Positions 35,301 through 48,254 of a stretch of 64,000 bases of DNA are shown here, in pieces. Numbering within the stretch: the first letter of the stretch is position 1; each line of letters begins with the position of its first letter. Source of the stretch: Spironucleus salmonicida (Eukaryota; Fornicata; Diplomonadida; Hexamitidae); contig CM035320.1 in assembly GCA_000497125.2 (NCBI GenBank), positions 194,001-258,000 on the forward strand, read 5' to 3'. Position numbers and translations under genes: made by a program. The notes below the pieces were generated by a model. It had not been told where the DNA came from. It searched no databases and worked only from the letters and a program-made list of their open reading frames with translations.

Positions 35301-38300
35301 AAAAAGATTTACAACTCCACCAGTCCACTATCTGGTCGAAAATACTGAGTAAAATTGTGTCGCTAAGCTCTAAAAAGTTGATGATATTGTAGTGCCTCAG
35401 GAGCCTTTGAGTGACTGGGTTTCTAGATCCCCCAGATTGCACCATTGCACCTAATTGCACAGTGTCAATAATTTGCTTGAAAACTATTTCTTTAAGGTCG
35501 TAAAAACCTCCATGACATATCAGCTGCCGCAAAAATTCATGTGAATTGATGCATCCATAGCGTTCTTTCATCGGTAAATTTAAATCATCAACAAACAAAA
35601 CAAATTTTTTAGAGACTGGAGGGCCGTAAATACCTCTTCTGCGTTTTTCTACCTTAGAATCTAGATATTGTTGTACTTATCCAGCTTGTGTGTTAGCAGA
35701 AAACGTTAGGAATAATGGTGAAATGAATTTTGTATCTGTTTCATGCTTTAATAAGTAATTCTTAATAACTGCAGTCTTTCCTGAGCCGGTAGAACCTACA
35801 ACAAGGGTCGGATATCCATTGGACACCAATCTTCTTAATAGATAAGATTATTAGATGTTACTAGCAGTTGGGATGATAAGCTCTGAAAGGCTAATTTGAG
35901 AAAGTTAATTCTTACCTTTTATACCTCTAAGCATGATCGAATCTAAGTTAATATCTTTGAGATTTGTGCTCCAAGATATCCAATCACAAGTGATAGAACT
36001 AGAATAGACTAAGTTTTCTAAGTTTTTAGTATCAAGATTTTCTTGAACGATTTTTTCTGCAATTTAATCATAACTATCATATTTAAACATGAAATCGAAA
36101 ACGGAAGAATATTTATCGTCTATTTGCATAGGTATAGAGCAATCGGATAAGTATCCTAGTTCGCTAATTTTTCCTCTCAACCAGCAGTCAAAATTGGATC
36201 TGCTAGGGTCATCAGCCAAAGACGCCCCAACTGACCAAATTAGGCTGAAAAAGAATATTGGTTCTAAATATCTCATGAAAACAGCAATTTACCAAGCTTC
36301 TATTGCACCAAAATCGTTCGGTTTTAATTCGCCAATAAACGTATCCAATATACGGAATAATGAGGTGATTAAATTGGCATCCATAGTTTCTTATAATTGT
36401 TTACAATTTACTTTAATATATGCTAATGACTCAACTAAAAATTAATTCAACAGTTCTTTGAAACGTAAGGCTAATTCTGATAGTTTTTCAGTTTAGTTAA
36501 ACTTGGTGATAAATGTAGATTTGTTGGTTATTTAACCTTGTGTACTAGGATCGAAATCATCTAATCTTAACTAGTCTGGTAATCGATCAATCCATGTTTA
36601 AATAAATGCATCTGGCGATAGAGTTCCAGTAACAACTAACTATCCCACAGATTCTTTAGTTGTACCAACAGAAACTATGTTAAGTGATGTATAATACAAC
36701 ATTGCGCATCTTGAAATTGTAGCAGGTGAAGCTTCAACAACAGAATCCATGTTAAAAACAAGATTCATAACAGGCGATAAGCAAATGATTTCTCCAGAAG
36801 TTAAACATAAACGTTTTGAGTCATCGAGCACAGTGTTTAAAGATTCTATCCACAATGAATCAATATAACCACAACAATCAATAATTTACCTAGCAGCATT
36901 ATTCTTTGAAACGCAAACTTTAGGGTTAACATCTGCAAAGGTGATTTCACCACCTTAATATGAACTTCTAAGTAGGTTTTATTCATACCAAACCATATGC
37001 TTATTATAATCGGACACTGCATTTCTAATGAGTGTAGATAATACACCATCTTACCATTCTTTAGAAACTACATCAAACTAACCAAATAATTAGTCCATGG
37101 TGATTGATTTTGGATTTAATCTAACGATATTCATCTTTTAGAAATAATAATCTTCACCTATAAGAGATGGTACTTAAGAAATTGATAAAGTTGGTTAATT
37201 TTTGCATATTTTAATGAATTTTTCAATTCTTTCTTCCATTTCTCTACGATTAATTCTATTTAACGAATGCATAAGTGCATACAAGCTTTCCGCCTTACCA
37301 GATTGTGCAGAACCTAAAGTCATTAATCCATGTCGTAAATTAATAGTCATGAAAAGATCTATAATTTTATTTACAAATTATTCATCTGGTTATAAGTAGT
37401 TCATTATATTGCTGCGTAGAACTTAAGTTACTTCTTTAATTAGTACATTATAATCGATAAATGGTTATTTGATTCCAGGGAATAAATCTTTTAATATGTT
37501 GTAGAATAACTAAGAATCATTTTACAAAAATTTAGGAGAGTTTACTTCAGTAATAGCTCGTAAAACAATCTACTCTTCTAAATAATATTTCTCATCAAAG
37601 ACAACATCACCTTTCTCGTTAATACTAGAAGGAATTTAAGAATTCTCCTAAACACATAAGGTTCCTAATTCCTATCTTATATTACCAGCAGCTTGAATAG
37701 TTGAGTTAATAGCTCTCATACCATAATCATACCAGCTTTATTACGAAAGTTACTCAGAACAAAGTTTAAATACAGATGTTGCTTTTTATGCTAAATTAGT
37801 AGCTTTTTTAAAGCCATATGAATAAAGTCTTATCTAACATATTTTCATGTAGTTAGGCACCATGACTGATACAGCACGGAAAAGAGCAACTAAATTTGCA
37901 GGCAATTTCTAACGACCAGAATAGTTAGGATTTTATGTAATAATAACACACGCTGTAGACATAAGGTTCAACTCAGCCTGTTCAAATACGTACTTGACGG
38001 TTTGCATTTCAGCAAATGTTTTTCCTTTGGGTGGAGTTCGTATGGTTGATCCACCGCACATTTGTAAACCTCTTTATACACCTAAAACCATCTATGCAAA
38101 TACTGACAATACATCTAAAGACAAACGATTGATTTCGTCCATGATCAAGCAGCCTCCAGTAGAAATACATCCTGAAAGCATTCTCTTAATACCGATTAAA
38201 TCTAAACCTTCAGAGCAGTTAAATACTATACAAACTAAGCCAAACTCTTTATTTGTCATTTATTTAGAAGTTTCAGTCTTACCAGAACCAGCGGGACCAG

Positions 38301-41300
38301 AACAAGCAGAAAACTTGAACATAGCTTAAGATTGAGAAATTGTAGTATAAATTTTAAGTGTTAATGGTGTGATAACTAAACGTTGTGTATTACCTAAATA
38401 TTCATATGCATAAGGTAAAACCGATAATACCTAATTATAAGAAACCAAAAAATTTTCGGTTTTAGAGCTTATATCAGCTAAATTATTAGCTTATTCTTGA
38501 TATTTTTCAGCAGCAATAGGGCCATTATAATAATTATCAGACACACCATGAATGGGTTAATCATAAAATTCAGCAATATTACAAATATGTTTAGGATGTT
38601 TTAACCAATTAAAGTCGGAGACATCTGTGACTCGTTCTGCAATTAAACCAACAATTTAATCTCTCTGGAACACGTCATAAGTAAGCACAGCAGAATAAGT
38701 CTTTGACTCTAATTTCGTTAAACCAGTTCTCACAATTTCTGTCATAGAATCCAACTAGAGCTCTAGTTAGTCACGATATTTCTCTAAATATTATCCAGTG
38801 ATGGCATAATCAGTATCATTTGCAAAAGCAATTTAATTTACCAAATTAATACCCTGAGCAAATCCAGATTTTACCCACAAAGCACGTCCTTAAACGCCAT
38901 CTCGTGTGACTGCCTGCACATACTTTGTGAAGCACTCTTAACATCTAACTTGAACGGTTCTGATAATTAATTTTTCAAGTTGTCCCATCCAGGATTCAAC
39001 GTTTCCAGAAGGTGTTAAAGGATCTACAAATTACACTATTTCGCCTTCATGAGACGTCATAGAGGTCATTTAATAATCATTATCTTCAATAAATTTGATT
39101 CTTGCAACATTTTCAAAGCAGGATCTTAAAAATGGCTATACCGCTGTTGGATTTTTAGTATTAGATAGTATTGAAAGTAATTCTTCGTCTGAGAGGAAGA
39201 AAAATCTTGGGAACGCGATTCTTTTTGTTTCCAAATAATCTGCTAAACCCTTTTGCACTTTTTCTAGACTTTAATGATTCTCCTAGAGATTTGGCAATAA
39301 TTTAGAAGTTTCAGTACAAATTTATATCACATTTGGATTTTTGTGTGCTTTAGCCATATGTGTTCTCCAAAATGTGTCAACTGATCTAAAGAGTTTAGAT
39401 TCTGTGGGAAGTTATCTAACAATATCTGGAGAACTAAAAATAGGTTCTAAATATAACCAAGCTTATTAAACAGATATCCACGCTTCTATTATTTCAGATG
39501 TTAAGGATAGATTTTGCTCCCATTAAACAATAGACTTTTCGAAAAATTTCTTAAATGGAGAAAACATCATAGATTAAATCATGGTGATGTTGTCATCTAA
39601 AGTTTAAATCACATCATCCAAGCCTTTTAATATATAACACCCAGAGTTCTAATATTCCATTAAAGTAAAATTAATATCAGCCCAGGTTTTTTCTAATTAT
39701 ACTAATACCTACTCTATGGTATTTTCTTTGCTGGCAGCCTCAGAAATCCTTTAAATAACTTCAAAGTTTTTCATATCATTTAAGTGTAATGTATCAACAG
39801 CTTATTTAAAAGTAAAGTTTACAGGTTATTTATTAAGCGTGTTAATTTCATCTTGAGACATTATACTATAATCAGTCTCAGATGCTTCATCATCCCCAAA
39901 TTTTTAAAGTTCTATTCCATTAATATATCTTAAGTTATTTAAGAACTGACCAGTTTCTTCTGAAATTCTAAGCCAATGTCTTCTACGAAGACCTGGATTT
40001 CTTAATGCCTTTACCAAGGGTACATTCTTTTTGAATTCTGTGATTTCCTTTTTAACTTACTCCGAAAGTTCCTTAACAACTGGTTAATTTTCTTTAACTG
40101 ATCTTAAAGATTTAATAATGTTTCTTTATAATGTATCGACTATGGACTCAATTTCGTTTCCATTTAAAGCCTTAAAATCTTCATTATATACTTTATGAGT
40201 TAATTATCTGAAATCTGAAACACTTTTCCAAAGTAATTCTTATGGCTCGAAATCTTTTAAGATTTAATCTAATTAAGAATAGTCAGTTTATTAAAGTCCC
40301 ATTAATAATTCTCTTTAATTATATAACTTAGATTTTTCTTAGATTTTAGCAAGTTATTATGTCATAAGTTCAGTTTCTTCGGATGCTTAGATATATTCGT
40401 CTAATGATTTATATCTAATAGCGAATGTTGTGACTTATTTTGCTAAAGTTTCTATATTTTTAGCCATTGAGTTCTACTCTTAAGATTGTTAATCTCTAAA
40501 CTTAACTTTGTCTAATTCTACAATTTAACATGTCCTATTAACTAAATTTTTGAGATCTAAAGGATACCCAATTGTTTTCCATCTTTAGGCAATTCCGTTT
40601 TCACTCATTTAAACAAATAGTTCATCTAAAATAGCATGATATTCTGCCATTGTTTGAATATTTATTTTTACACTATTCGTAAGTTTTTCCATCTTTTATT
40701 GGATAAATTCTTCTAGCTTACAAGCATCTTCAATTGTATTACATTTTCTTTAAAGACGTTTTTAAATTGTACAATACAGTTGACCAATTTAAGTCGCCTT
40801 AGTGCTTGCAATTTTTTAAACGATATCTTAAACATGTTCAGCAAGTCGTTAACATTTTGAAGCTAAAAAATGTCTAACAGCTGTGTTTTTTACAATAAAT
40901 GCACCGACATGAATAAGATCAGGAATTTCTGACATAATTTTTTTTGCTTAATTCATCTATTAATATACAAGATTTCTGAGATCTTATGGAGACATAGACG
41001 TAGCAGAATCAACCGATGCTTACATATTGGGACTAAGATTTTACTAAGGAATATTGATAGTTTATCCTTATGTCTCAAGTTATTCTCTGAGATAAAGTTC
41101 TGCTTTGTATTTGATTGTTGATGCCCATTTATCTTCATCAAGAACTAATAAATCTCTATATGACGAGAATTATTTTAGATAATCGTTTAATGGTTATACA
41201 ATATTAACACAATATTATTAAATTTATATACGCTGAGCCTCAAACTAAAATTCATCCTAGCTAGGTGAAGCCAGGAATGACTTTTCTTATTTAATAATAT

Positions 41301-43389
41301 TTTTAAGTACTACAGATTCTATCTCTGAAATACTTCTAACAGTTTCAATACCTTAATCATAGATTTGAGTAAGCTACGTTTTGAATTCCGATAGGTTTGT
41401 AGCAAATTAGAAAGAATGTATCATAAGCTCTGAATCATCAGGTTCTTAGATTTTAGGTTGGTCTTACTCTACAATTTCTTCTTCTGGTCCTTTTTCTGCT
41501 TCATCGTCAACTGCAATTTTAGAGTTAGGATCTAAACATTAAACACCATAAATATAACCCGATTCATATTTTTCTAAGAAATTTCTCTCTTCAATTGAAG
41601 CAGGCACTTATTAAATAATAATACCAATATTGAAAATAGGAGCTCTGTAACAGCAAACATTAAGCTCACCGTCATCTTCGTATGGTTTATTTTCCTCGTG
41701 CTTGGAGATAACATATGATGTGGAATCTGACTTCACACTCCATTTACTATGATGTTCTATCATCCTACAAAAATCATCAGTAGAATTGCTTACTAATATT
41801 CTGAGAGTGTCTTCAAGTTATAACTAAACTCGTTTTAAAAATCTTTTAAGATACATTTTATCATAAATGTCCCGATCTTTAACTTCTATCTAGAATTATT
41901 TGCCAAATGATATTAAACTCTTTGTAAGATTTGGTTACTTTAAATTTTTATAACTGGCATTTGCCTAATTCTAAGATATTAATTATATTCTTTCAATACT
42001 TTATCTTACCTCAAACTATAAATCCTGAAGCTATTATACGATACTATTTCTAATCTATCCTAACCAAGTCTATTCCAATCTAGACTTTAAAGCTCTTTGA
42101 TGGGCAAATTAACTAGCTCGAAAATCTTCTAGAGATAGAGTTTTGCTACTTAATGGTAAAACAGGAGTGGGATAAGCTTTATGAATTACAAATAAAGATG
42201 TTTATTACTCTGTATAACATTCTGGATTTAATGAATTTTTAAGTAAAAAGTCTAATGAAATAGTAGTCTACAGTAGTTCTTCACAATAATTTTAAGTCTA
42301 CGCTTGTGATTTAACTATCTATTTTAGTGTAAAAAGTGAGTTTTCGTTTAGTTTTGTACGTGAATTCTTAAAATTTTATACTAGATAAATTCCTACATTA
42401 AGCAATAAGCTTTATTCATCAATAATAGGTTCTCCAGATTCTGTAAATTAACAATTAGATGGTAAAAATGAATCTCTTGTACTAGGGGTGATCAAATATT
42501 TATAAATCTTCTCTGATTTTTCAACATTATAAAATCGGACAATTTTTTATCTAACAACTTCTTCAACTGCAAGTTATAATCCTAACTCGGACACAAATGC
42601 AGGATTACGCTCTAATTATTGTTCGAAAAGTATTTAGTTCTAAGCAACCAAAAATTATCTACCGACATCATCCATTAAATTTGGTAATTATAGGTCAACT
42701 ACTTTAGTTTTAATACTTTCTTAGGTCTCTTTCGCGAGAGATTTAACGATACAATATGTTGCATGGGGCTTTGCTAGCTCTTCGATTTCCTATCGTAATG
42801 CGGAATGGAAAGGGGAAAGACCTTAAATTGGCATCTTATTTACATAGTTTTATAGCCTTCTAGTTTATTAAGCTTATAATCTATAAAAATGAGCATTTTC
42901 AAGTCTTTATAAATGCAAAAATGGGTCTTCACCCCAAATGAAAACATAAATCTTGTGTATTTTAAATGATCTTCCATCATCTGAAATAACGCGAACTTTA
43001 TCATCTAATATATGGGTAATTCGACCTTCTTACCAAGTTTTGGTTAAAAATTCACAGTATAATATTTTTGTATCATTTGTAGAAGTCACAGATTCCCAAA
43101 ATTATGATAATGTCTTAGATTCAAATGCTGAATCATCGAAGTCTTCTAATGGCATAATAGCGCGCTCTGAATGGAGTTTCTCGCCAAACTCGTTGAATGC
43201 TTCAGAATAGTCAGTTGCAGCAAGCGCAAGCCTACGGCGCTCGAGTGCTACATGATATGGGAGCTGTCCTGGTTAAGGCACTTTAGAAATGTGTATAAGA
43301 GGGTCTGCCATTAATGATAAAAGACGCTACTGTTTTTCTGTTAATTAAGGCTTTTAGTGGCTAAGGGACTTCACAGATTTTCCAAGCAT
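29356..43389 (-). CDS. Axonemal dynein heavy chain, outer-arm beta-like
   Basis: One uninterrupted frame of 4677 residues. The N-terminal tail and linker ([21 protein letters not shown]) lead into six AAA modules. AAA1 P-loop [11 protein letters not shown] lies at about residue 1695, with Walker B in [13 protein letters not shown]2 has an odd loop [10 protein letters not shown] at about 2024 (Ala in place of Thr) and the family motif [12 protein letters not shown]3 has [12 protein letters not shown] at about 2529 and [11 protein letters not shown]4 has GVGGVGRQSLTRLA at about 2900, with Arg for Lys as usual there. The stalk tip around residue 3350 ([32 protein letters not shown]) resembles vertebrate DNAH9/11/17, the outer-arm beta class. 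The C-terminus has [12 protein letters not shown] and [10 protein letters not shown]. It makes ATP-driven force between outer doublets. Length is normal for the family. Confidence 0.93.
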
Positions 43390-43871
43390 ATTTTAAAATT
43401 GCGGAAAGAATAAATTTAATATTAAAATATATATATAATAATACTGTTTAGCAGTGATACTAAATGTTATATCTTTATAGAAAAGCTTTTTTAAAGTTAA
43501 AATTAAATAGCAATTCCTATAAATTTTAATTTAAAGATAAATATAGTTAATTTCATACTTAAAAGATTTTATACCTAAAGAATCTTATTTGGATATAATT
43601 TTGAATAGATAAAGATTCATACACATGCTAGTAGTTAACATAAATTATTATTATTATTATTATATTAATGAAAATTGTTATTCAAATTATTGTATCAATT
43701 ACATAGAAAAACTAGTATGAGAATATTTGATAACAAGTATCTATTAAATAATATTTCAATATAATTCAGTTAAATTGTATAATAATATTGTATAGCTTTA
43801 AAACAGTTAAGTTTTGCATAAGTATAATTCAAATATTATGGTATTGTAATTCATAATAAGCCTAATTTAAA
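43390..43871. other. Divergent intergenic region with (TTA)n run
   Basis: 482 bases between the divergent starts of dynein and the PHP gene, so both promoters should lie here. Very AT-rich. A short TTA trinucleotide run lies at about 43645-43663, in the middle. No ORF of note. Confidence 0.4.
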
Positions 43872-44624
43872 ATGAAAAGAGGTATATTTGAATATAAGTT
43901 TGATACACATACACACACTACTAACTCAGATGGGCAAAACGATGAATAGTAAATATTGACATATGCGGCATACTAAAAATGTATACTATTTTCCATTACT
44001 GATCATGATTATTTAACCATTCCATTTGATTATAAGTTTCTCTATCTACCAGGAGTTGAGATTTCGACAAATTATAAAAATTGCAATTTCCATTTACTAG
44101 CATACTTCCCTCAGTTAGCTATTTCAAAATAGTCTTCTTATGTATTTTCTGGTTAAGAAGTGGCTTTTAACTAAGATATTGAACAGAGAAATAAATTTTA
44201 CAATTCACCATAATTCCTTAATTTTCAAGCTATGCTCTTTTAGTTAAGAGAATTAAGAGTTGAACGAGTTAAAAGTTTAGTTTCTGAAGAAGAGCTCGCA
44301 AAAGCCTAATCAAAATCTAAGTCAATTTCTAGGAATCACTTTAAAAATGTAACATTACCTGATTTTGGAGGTCTAGCAATATCTGAAATTGGTTAGATTT
44401 TGATTGAATCAAAATGCAAATTGTGTTTTGCCCATCCTTGGCATGCAGAAAGTGCAAATTAGATAAGATAATATTTGAAGGAGACATTTCCAGGATAATA
44501 TTTGGGAGAAGAAGGAAGGGAGATGTTTGGCAGTGACTATCATGGCAAGGGACGTGTTGGAAGAAAAGTAAAAGGAGATTTAGCCATTTAAATAATAATG
44601 AGAATATTTGGAAATGTCAATTGA
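43872..44624 (+). CDS. PHP-domain phosphoesterase
   Basis: 250 residues with the metal-binding motifs of the PHP superfamily in order: DTHTHTTNSDG near the N-terminus (motif I), SITDHDYLT (motif II), LPGVEIS, then KLCFAHPWHAES (motif III) and MFGSDYHG (motif IV). These His and Asp residues bind three metals and hydrolyse phosphoesters. The layout matches bacterial and protist small PHP proteins of the YciV/RNase AM (3',5'-nucleotide phosphatase) type. The central insert is helical and charged (RVKSLVSEEELAKAQSKSKS). Probably cytosolic (no signal peptide). It faces the dynein gene head-to-head and ends 287 bases from the RabGGTase gene. Substrate not decided by sequence. Confidence 0.82.
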
Positions 44625-44911
44625 AGTACAGTTTACAATGAGTTTTATATTTTATATATCACACTACTTATATTTAAGATATATTTATATATCTAAAGGC
44701 TTAATAAGAAAATAATCAAAGCATGATATTTATTTGGATAATTTCATTAAATTATAAATTATATAATATAAATAAATGGTAAATTTATAATATTTATTAA
44801 TTATAGGATACTTACTTGCCTTAATTAATATTTTGACAAATCAACTTGAATTTTGATTTTACAAATTGTAGAAATTAATGGAATAGTTAACGTAACTGGA
44901 TGAGTTATTTT

Positions 44912-45826
44912 TCACTCGACTACCATATCTCTAACAGCATCAACCTTTTTACCTAATACTCCCATTTATCCTAAGAAACTACAAACATAATGGCTATGAA
45001 AAAGATCGGGTGGATTTCCTTATCTATCGGCGATGCCGCCAGATTAATCTTAACATTCTGTTACAAACGAATAAAGTATATCTTCATTAAAACGAACCCC
45101 TAACACTTTTAAAGTTGCTGCTGCCCACATACAATAACATGCATCTGGAAGTTTATTTTACCTACCACAAAATCCACCTAATGACGTTTAAAGCTACAAT
45201 AAAAATATAGAGAACCCACTTATCTAAGCTTCTGATAAGCGACTAAAAGTATTCAATATTTTTAATCCACAAACAACACAATATACTTAAGCCGCATGTG
45301 AAATTGCATTCGGAACAGCACCAGCCCCACCATCGTCATTAATGCAGCTAATAAGGAAATTAGTACAATTTTCAACGATTTTATCGTCTAAAACAAAATT
45401 AAACTACGTGCATAATGCCTCTAAGGCAATTATAGTAAATAGTGTTAATCTAGAATCGACTTCTTCGATAAAATTATCTGATTTGAATCCTTAAATGGTT
45501 GATAAATCCTACAGTGCCGCAAAAGTTAATTCTGGGGATATTAATTAGTTTAAAGCGGATAAATTTCGAAGAGTAAGGATAGCAAAGGAAGTTGCATGTG
45601 CTTCTGGTAAACCATTAATTGTATGCGCAAATAAATAAGATTTTTGATCATACATTGACAAGACTTCAGAAATAATAGTGTTATTATTGAATTAAACATT
45701 TAATTATATTAATGTCGATGTCCACATATGTAATGACCACATTCGCATATAAGATTCATGAGCTGCTTATGTATCGTTATTCCAAGATAATAAAAATTAT
45801 GTCAATGATTCAGTATTTAAATTCAT
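44912..45826 (-). CDS. RABGGTB: Rab geranylgeranyltransferase beta subunit
   Basis: 304 residues, an alpha-alpha barrel of prenyltransferase repeats. GGFCGRQNKLPDACYCMWAA matches human RABGGTB GGLNGRPEKLPDVCYSWW. It supplies the zinc ligands Asp and Cys in LPDAC, with the His in DLFHSHYVCSFLG. The preceding repeat is DDGGAGAVPNAISHAAQVYC, and FVTECQDQSGGIADRQGNPPD is the next. With the alpha subunit and Rab escort protein the enzyme adds geranylgeranyl groups to C-terminal cysteines of Rab GTPases in the cytosol. The choice over farnesyl/GGTase-I beta rests on the GRQNKLPD and ADRQGNPPD segments. Length (human 331) fits. Confidence 0.85.
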
Positions 45827-45876
45827 TTAAAATTTTACTTATATTATATTATTAATAATTAATTTTTGAAATTCGA

Positions 45877-46473
45877 ATGTCGATTGATGCTGAGACACGG
45901 TTAAGAAATGAGAGAACTTTATTGAAAAGTGAATTGCCAAATGGGTTCTTTGCTAGACCAGTGCCTATAAAGTAAAATAATTAGCTATCAAAAACAGAAC
46001 TAGATTACTTTACTTGGATTTGTGGTATCCCCGGTAGATCTAATTCTCTTTATGATGGATGTACATTATTGTTGTATTTATTCTTTCCTAAAGATTACCC
46101 AAAATCGCCACCGAAATGTTAGTTTGACCCACCTCTTTTTCATCCAAATATTTATCCAAGTGGAAGTATTTGTCTGAGCCTAATAAATAAGGAGACTTGG
46201 AAATAGGATGTGAGCATAAAATCAATGCTAGTTGGAATATAAATGCTATTAGATGAACCAAATATTAGTTCTCCAGCCTAGTAAGAAGCATTTTAATGTC
46301 TTAAATCAAATAGGACACTTTATGATAAAAAAGTTAAAGAATTTGTGCATAAATTTCCAACAACAGGTTTTAAGGATAGAATTCAAAAGCTTGTTAATTC
46401 AGGAGAATTTAGGACTACAATATAATAGGCGGTTTAAATTAATAGAAATAATTAAATTCTTGATTTTGACTGA
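45877..46473 (+). CDS. UBC9: UBC9-like SUMO E2 conjugating enzyme
   Basis: 198 residues with the E2 core. FTWICGIPGRSNSLYDGCTL opens it, then [25 protein letters not shown]. The active-site Cys is at about 99 in SGSICLSLINKETW, followed by [38 protein letters not shown] and the IPG turn are those of UBC9, which passes SUMO from the E1 to substrates in the nucleus. The N-terminus lacks part of the usual RLAEERK start but keeps LRNERTLLK. After the E2 fold there is an extra 35-40 residue tail (FKDRIQKLVNSGEFRTTIQQ...), since UBC9 is normally 158 long. The start chosen gives the normal N-terminal helix. Confidence 0.82.
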
Positions 46474-46594
46474 ATTCTTAATATGTTTTACTACTGTAAA
46501 TTATTAGTATAAATATATAGAATAAACTTTAGTTCAACATATAAATAATTCATTATGATATACTATTTATTCATATACTACAGTGTACTCGTTA

Positions 46595-47122
46595 ATGACC
46601 TTAAATTTTTTTTAGTCTCCGAACGCTAAAAGGCAACCATCATATAGAATATCTGAACGATTTAATTAGACAGGTTCATAATATTCCCCAGGTCCATGTG
46701 AATATCAAAAAATTTCAACCTTTGGAGATTCTGCTAAAACATCTAGACTATAAAAACACAGATTAAATTCTATAATATCTTCTGTTTAAAATACTAACAT
46801 TATTAATTTTACTATTAATCGCATCAAAGATAAAGAATGTTTGCCTGCTCCAAATGCTTATTCTCCTAACTATAAAGTAATCGATAAGTAATAGCCTTAG
46901 ACACGTAGCATTTATACTAAATTCTATAGAAAAAATTAGTAAAGATAGGATCCTGGTCCTGGATACTATAATCCTGAGTTTAAGTCAGGTTCACCGTCTT
47001 ATACTATGCGGTTTAAATGTGATACATAAGATAATGATAAATTTGGTTTCCCTTCTCCTAATTAGTATTAAAGGTTACCAAATATCAATAATGATTTTAC
47101 ATTAAAGACAAAAAAGTAGTGA
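46595..47122 (+). CDS. STPGR axonemal protein, tandem cluster member 1
   Basis: 175 residues with four PG-type repeats: QYSPGPCEYQ, CLPAPNAYSP, QDPGPGYYNPEF and FPSPNQYQR, spaced 40-60 residues. First of three same-strand STPGR genes in a row (46595, 47184, 47722). A nearer upstream ATG at 46555 is in another frame and closes at once, so the start is the ATG of MTLNFFQ. Axonemal microtubule binding inferred from family. Confidence 0.8.
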
Positions 47123-47183
47123 CTGAAGTATAGTTTATATATAAATAAAATTTTACGTTGTTCTCATAGAGAATACTATTTTA

Positions 47184-47660
47184 ATGACAACTATAATCAA
47201 TCTCAAGAAATCTATATCATCAAAGGCTCCTACATTTGTAATATCTAATAGATATCACGAATAAATAGTTGAACAAACACCAGGGTAAGGTTTTTATAAT
47301 GTTATAAAAATTTCAAAAAGAACTTTGTCTCCAATGTTTAAAAAACATATTTTGGATGATGAAACTAAATAGTTATAAGTAGGTAAAGATCTGTTACCAC
47401 CTATTAAATTTAAAAGCTAGTTATCTCCTGCATATTACAGCCCCAAAAATAGTATACCAATCAAATAATATACAATTCAATCTAAGTATTATTAGAAGTA
47501 TGTTTGTTAGCATTTCTTACCAGGGCCATAAACATACTATAAATAATCATCACATACCTCACCTGGAATTTCTATAAAATTCCGTCCATTTTAACATGAA
47601 TAGGCAGCAACACCTAGCTCAGATTTATATTAATCTACAATAAATAAGAATTAAAAGTGA
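47184..47660 (+). CDS. STPGR axonemal protein, tandem cluster member 2
   Basis: 158 residues. PG-type motifs are weaker than in its neighbours: EQTPGQGFYNV, QLSPAYYSP, FLPGPQTYYKQ and AATPSSDLYQS. Basic and Gln-rich. It starts 61 bases after the previous STPGR gene. The three genes are not close copies, so the cluster is old. Confidence 0.78.
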
Positions 47661-47721
47661 ATAACCATTCATATCTCAAGTATTATATATAATATTCATT
47701 AATTCCAAAAACAGAAATAAA

Positions 47722-48204
47722 ATGGATAAATTACTATAACCAAACATAGCTCATGCGCCAGCATATTCTCTATCATCAAGAAGCTATATCAAACCATTGA
47801 GCAGTGTTCCTAGTCCATTAGAATATCAAAAGGTTAATATATGGAGACCCTCCACTGGTTACAAATTACCGCGGAATTTTTGTCCACAGAAGACGGTGGT
47901 GTAAGAATAACTATCATTTCAATCAAAACCTAGAATTACTATAGACGAAACTCCTGGTCCTTCAAGTTACTATGTGGATTTATATGGGCCTAAAATAAAA
48001 TCTAAGACAACGCGCAAATAAAGTAATTATAATTAATAAGAATTAGGCCGAAAGTTGAATTTAAATGTCGAAGAATAATACAAGCCTAGGAATAAAATTT
48101 TAATGAGTTCATAAAAAACTAGTAAACCGAATATAAATTATTATGATTAGTGGGCAACTGGAAAAGAGTGGATGGCGACTATTAGAGCGATGCCGTTTAA
48201 ATGA
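47722..48204 (+). CDS. STPGR-like axonemal protein, tandem cluster member 3
   Basis: 160 residues. PG-type motifs: PSPLEYQKV and DETPGPSSYYVDL, plus a degenerate NIAHAPAYSL at the N-terminus and NINYYDQWATG near the end. The C-terminus EWMATIRAMPFK is unlike the other two and may bind a partner. Starts 61 bases after member 2. Confidence 0.75.
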
Positions 48205-48254
48205 TCTATTTTATAATAAATATTAATTTTGTTTATTATTTTTCACTTCTTATA

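Noticed and set aside
35140-37049. Separate small genes in the dynein region (for example pieces starting MFVDDLNLP or MWIESLNTV)
   Set aside because: They are fragments of the one dynein frame cut at TAA/TAG codons that encode Gln here.
43640-43670. Short TTA repeat as a CRISPR-like or regulatory array
   Set aside because: A simple trinucleotide run of about six units; no spacers.
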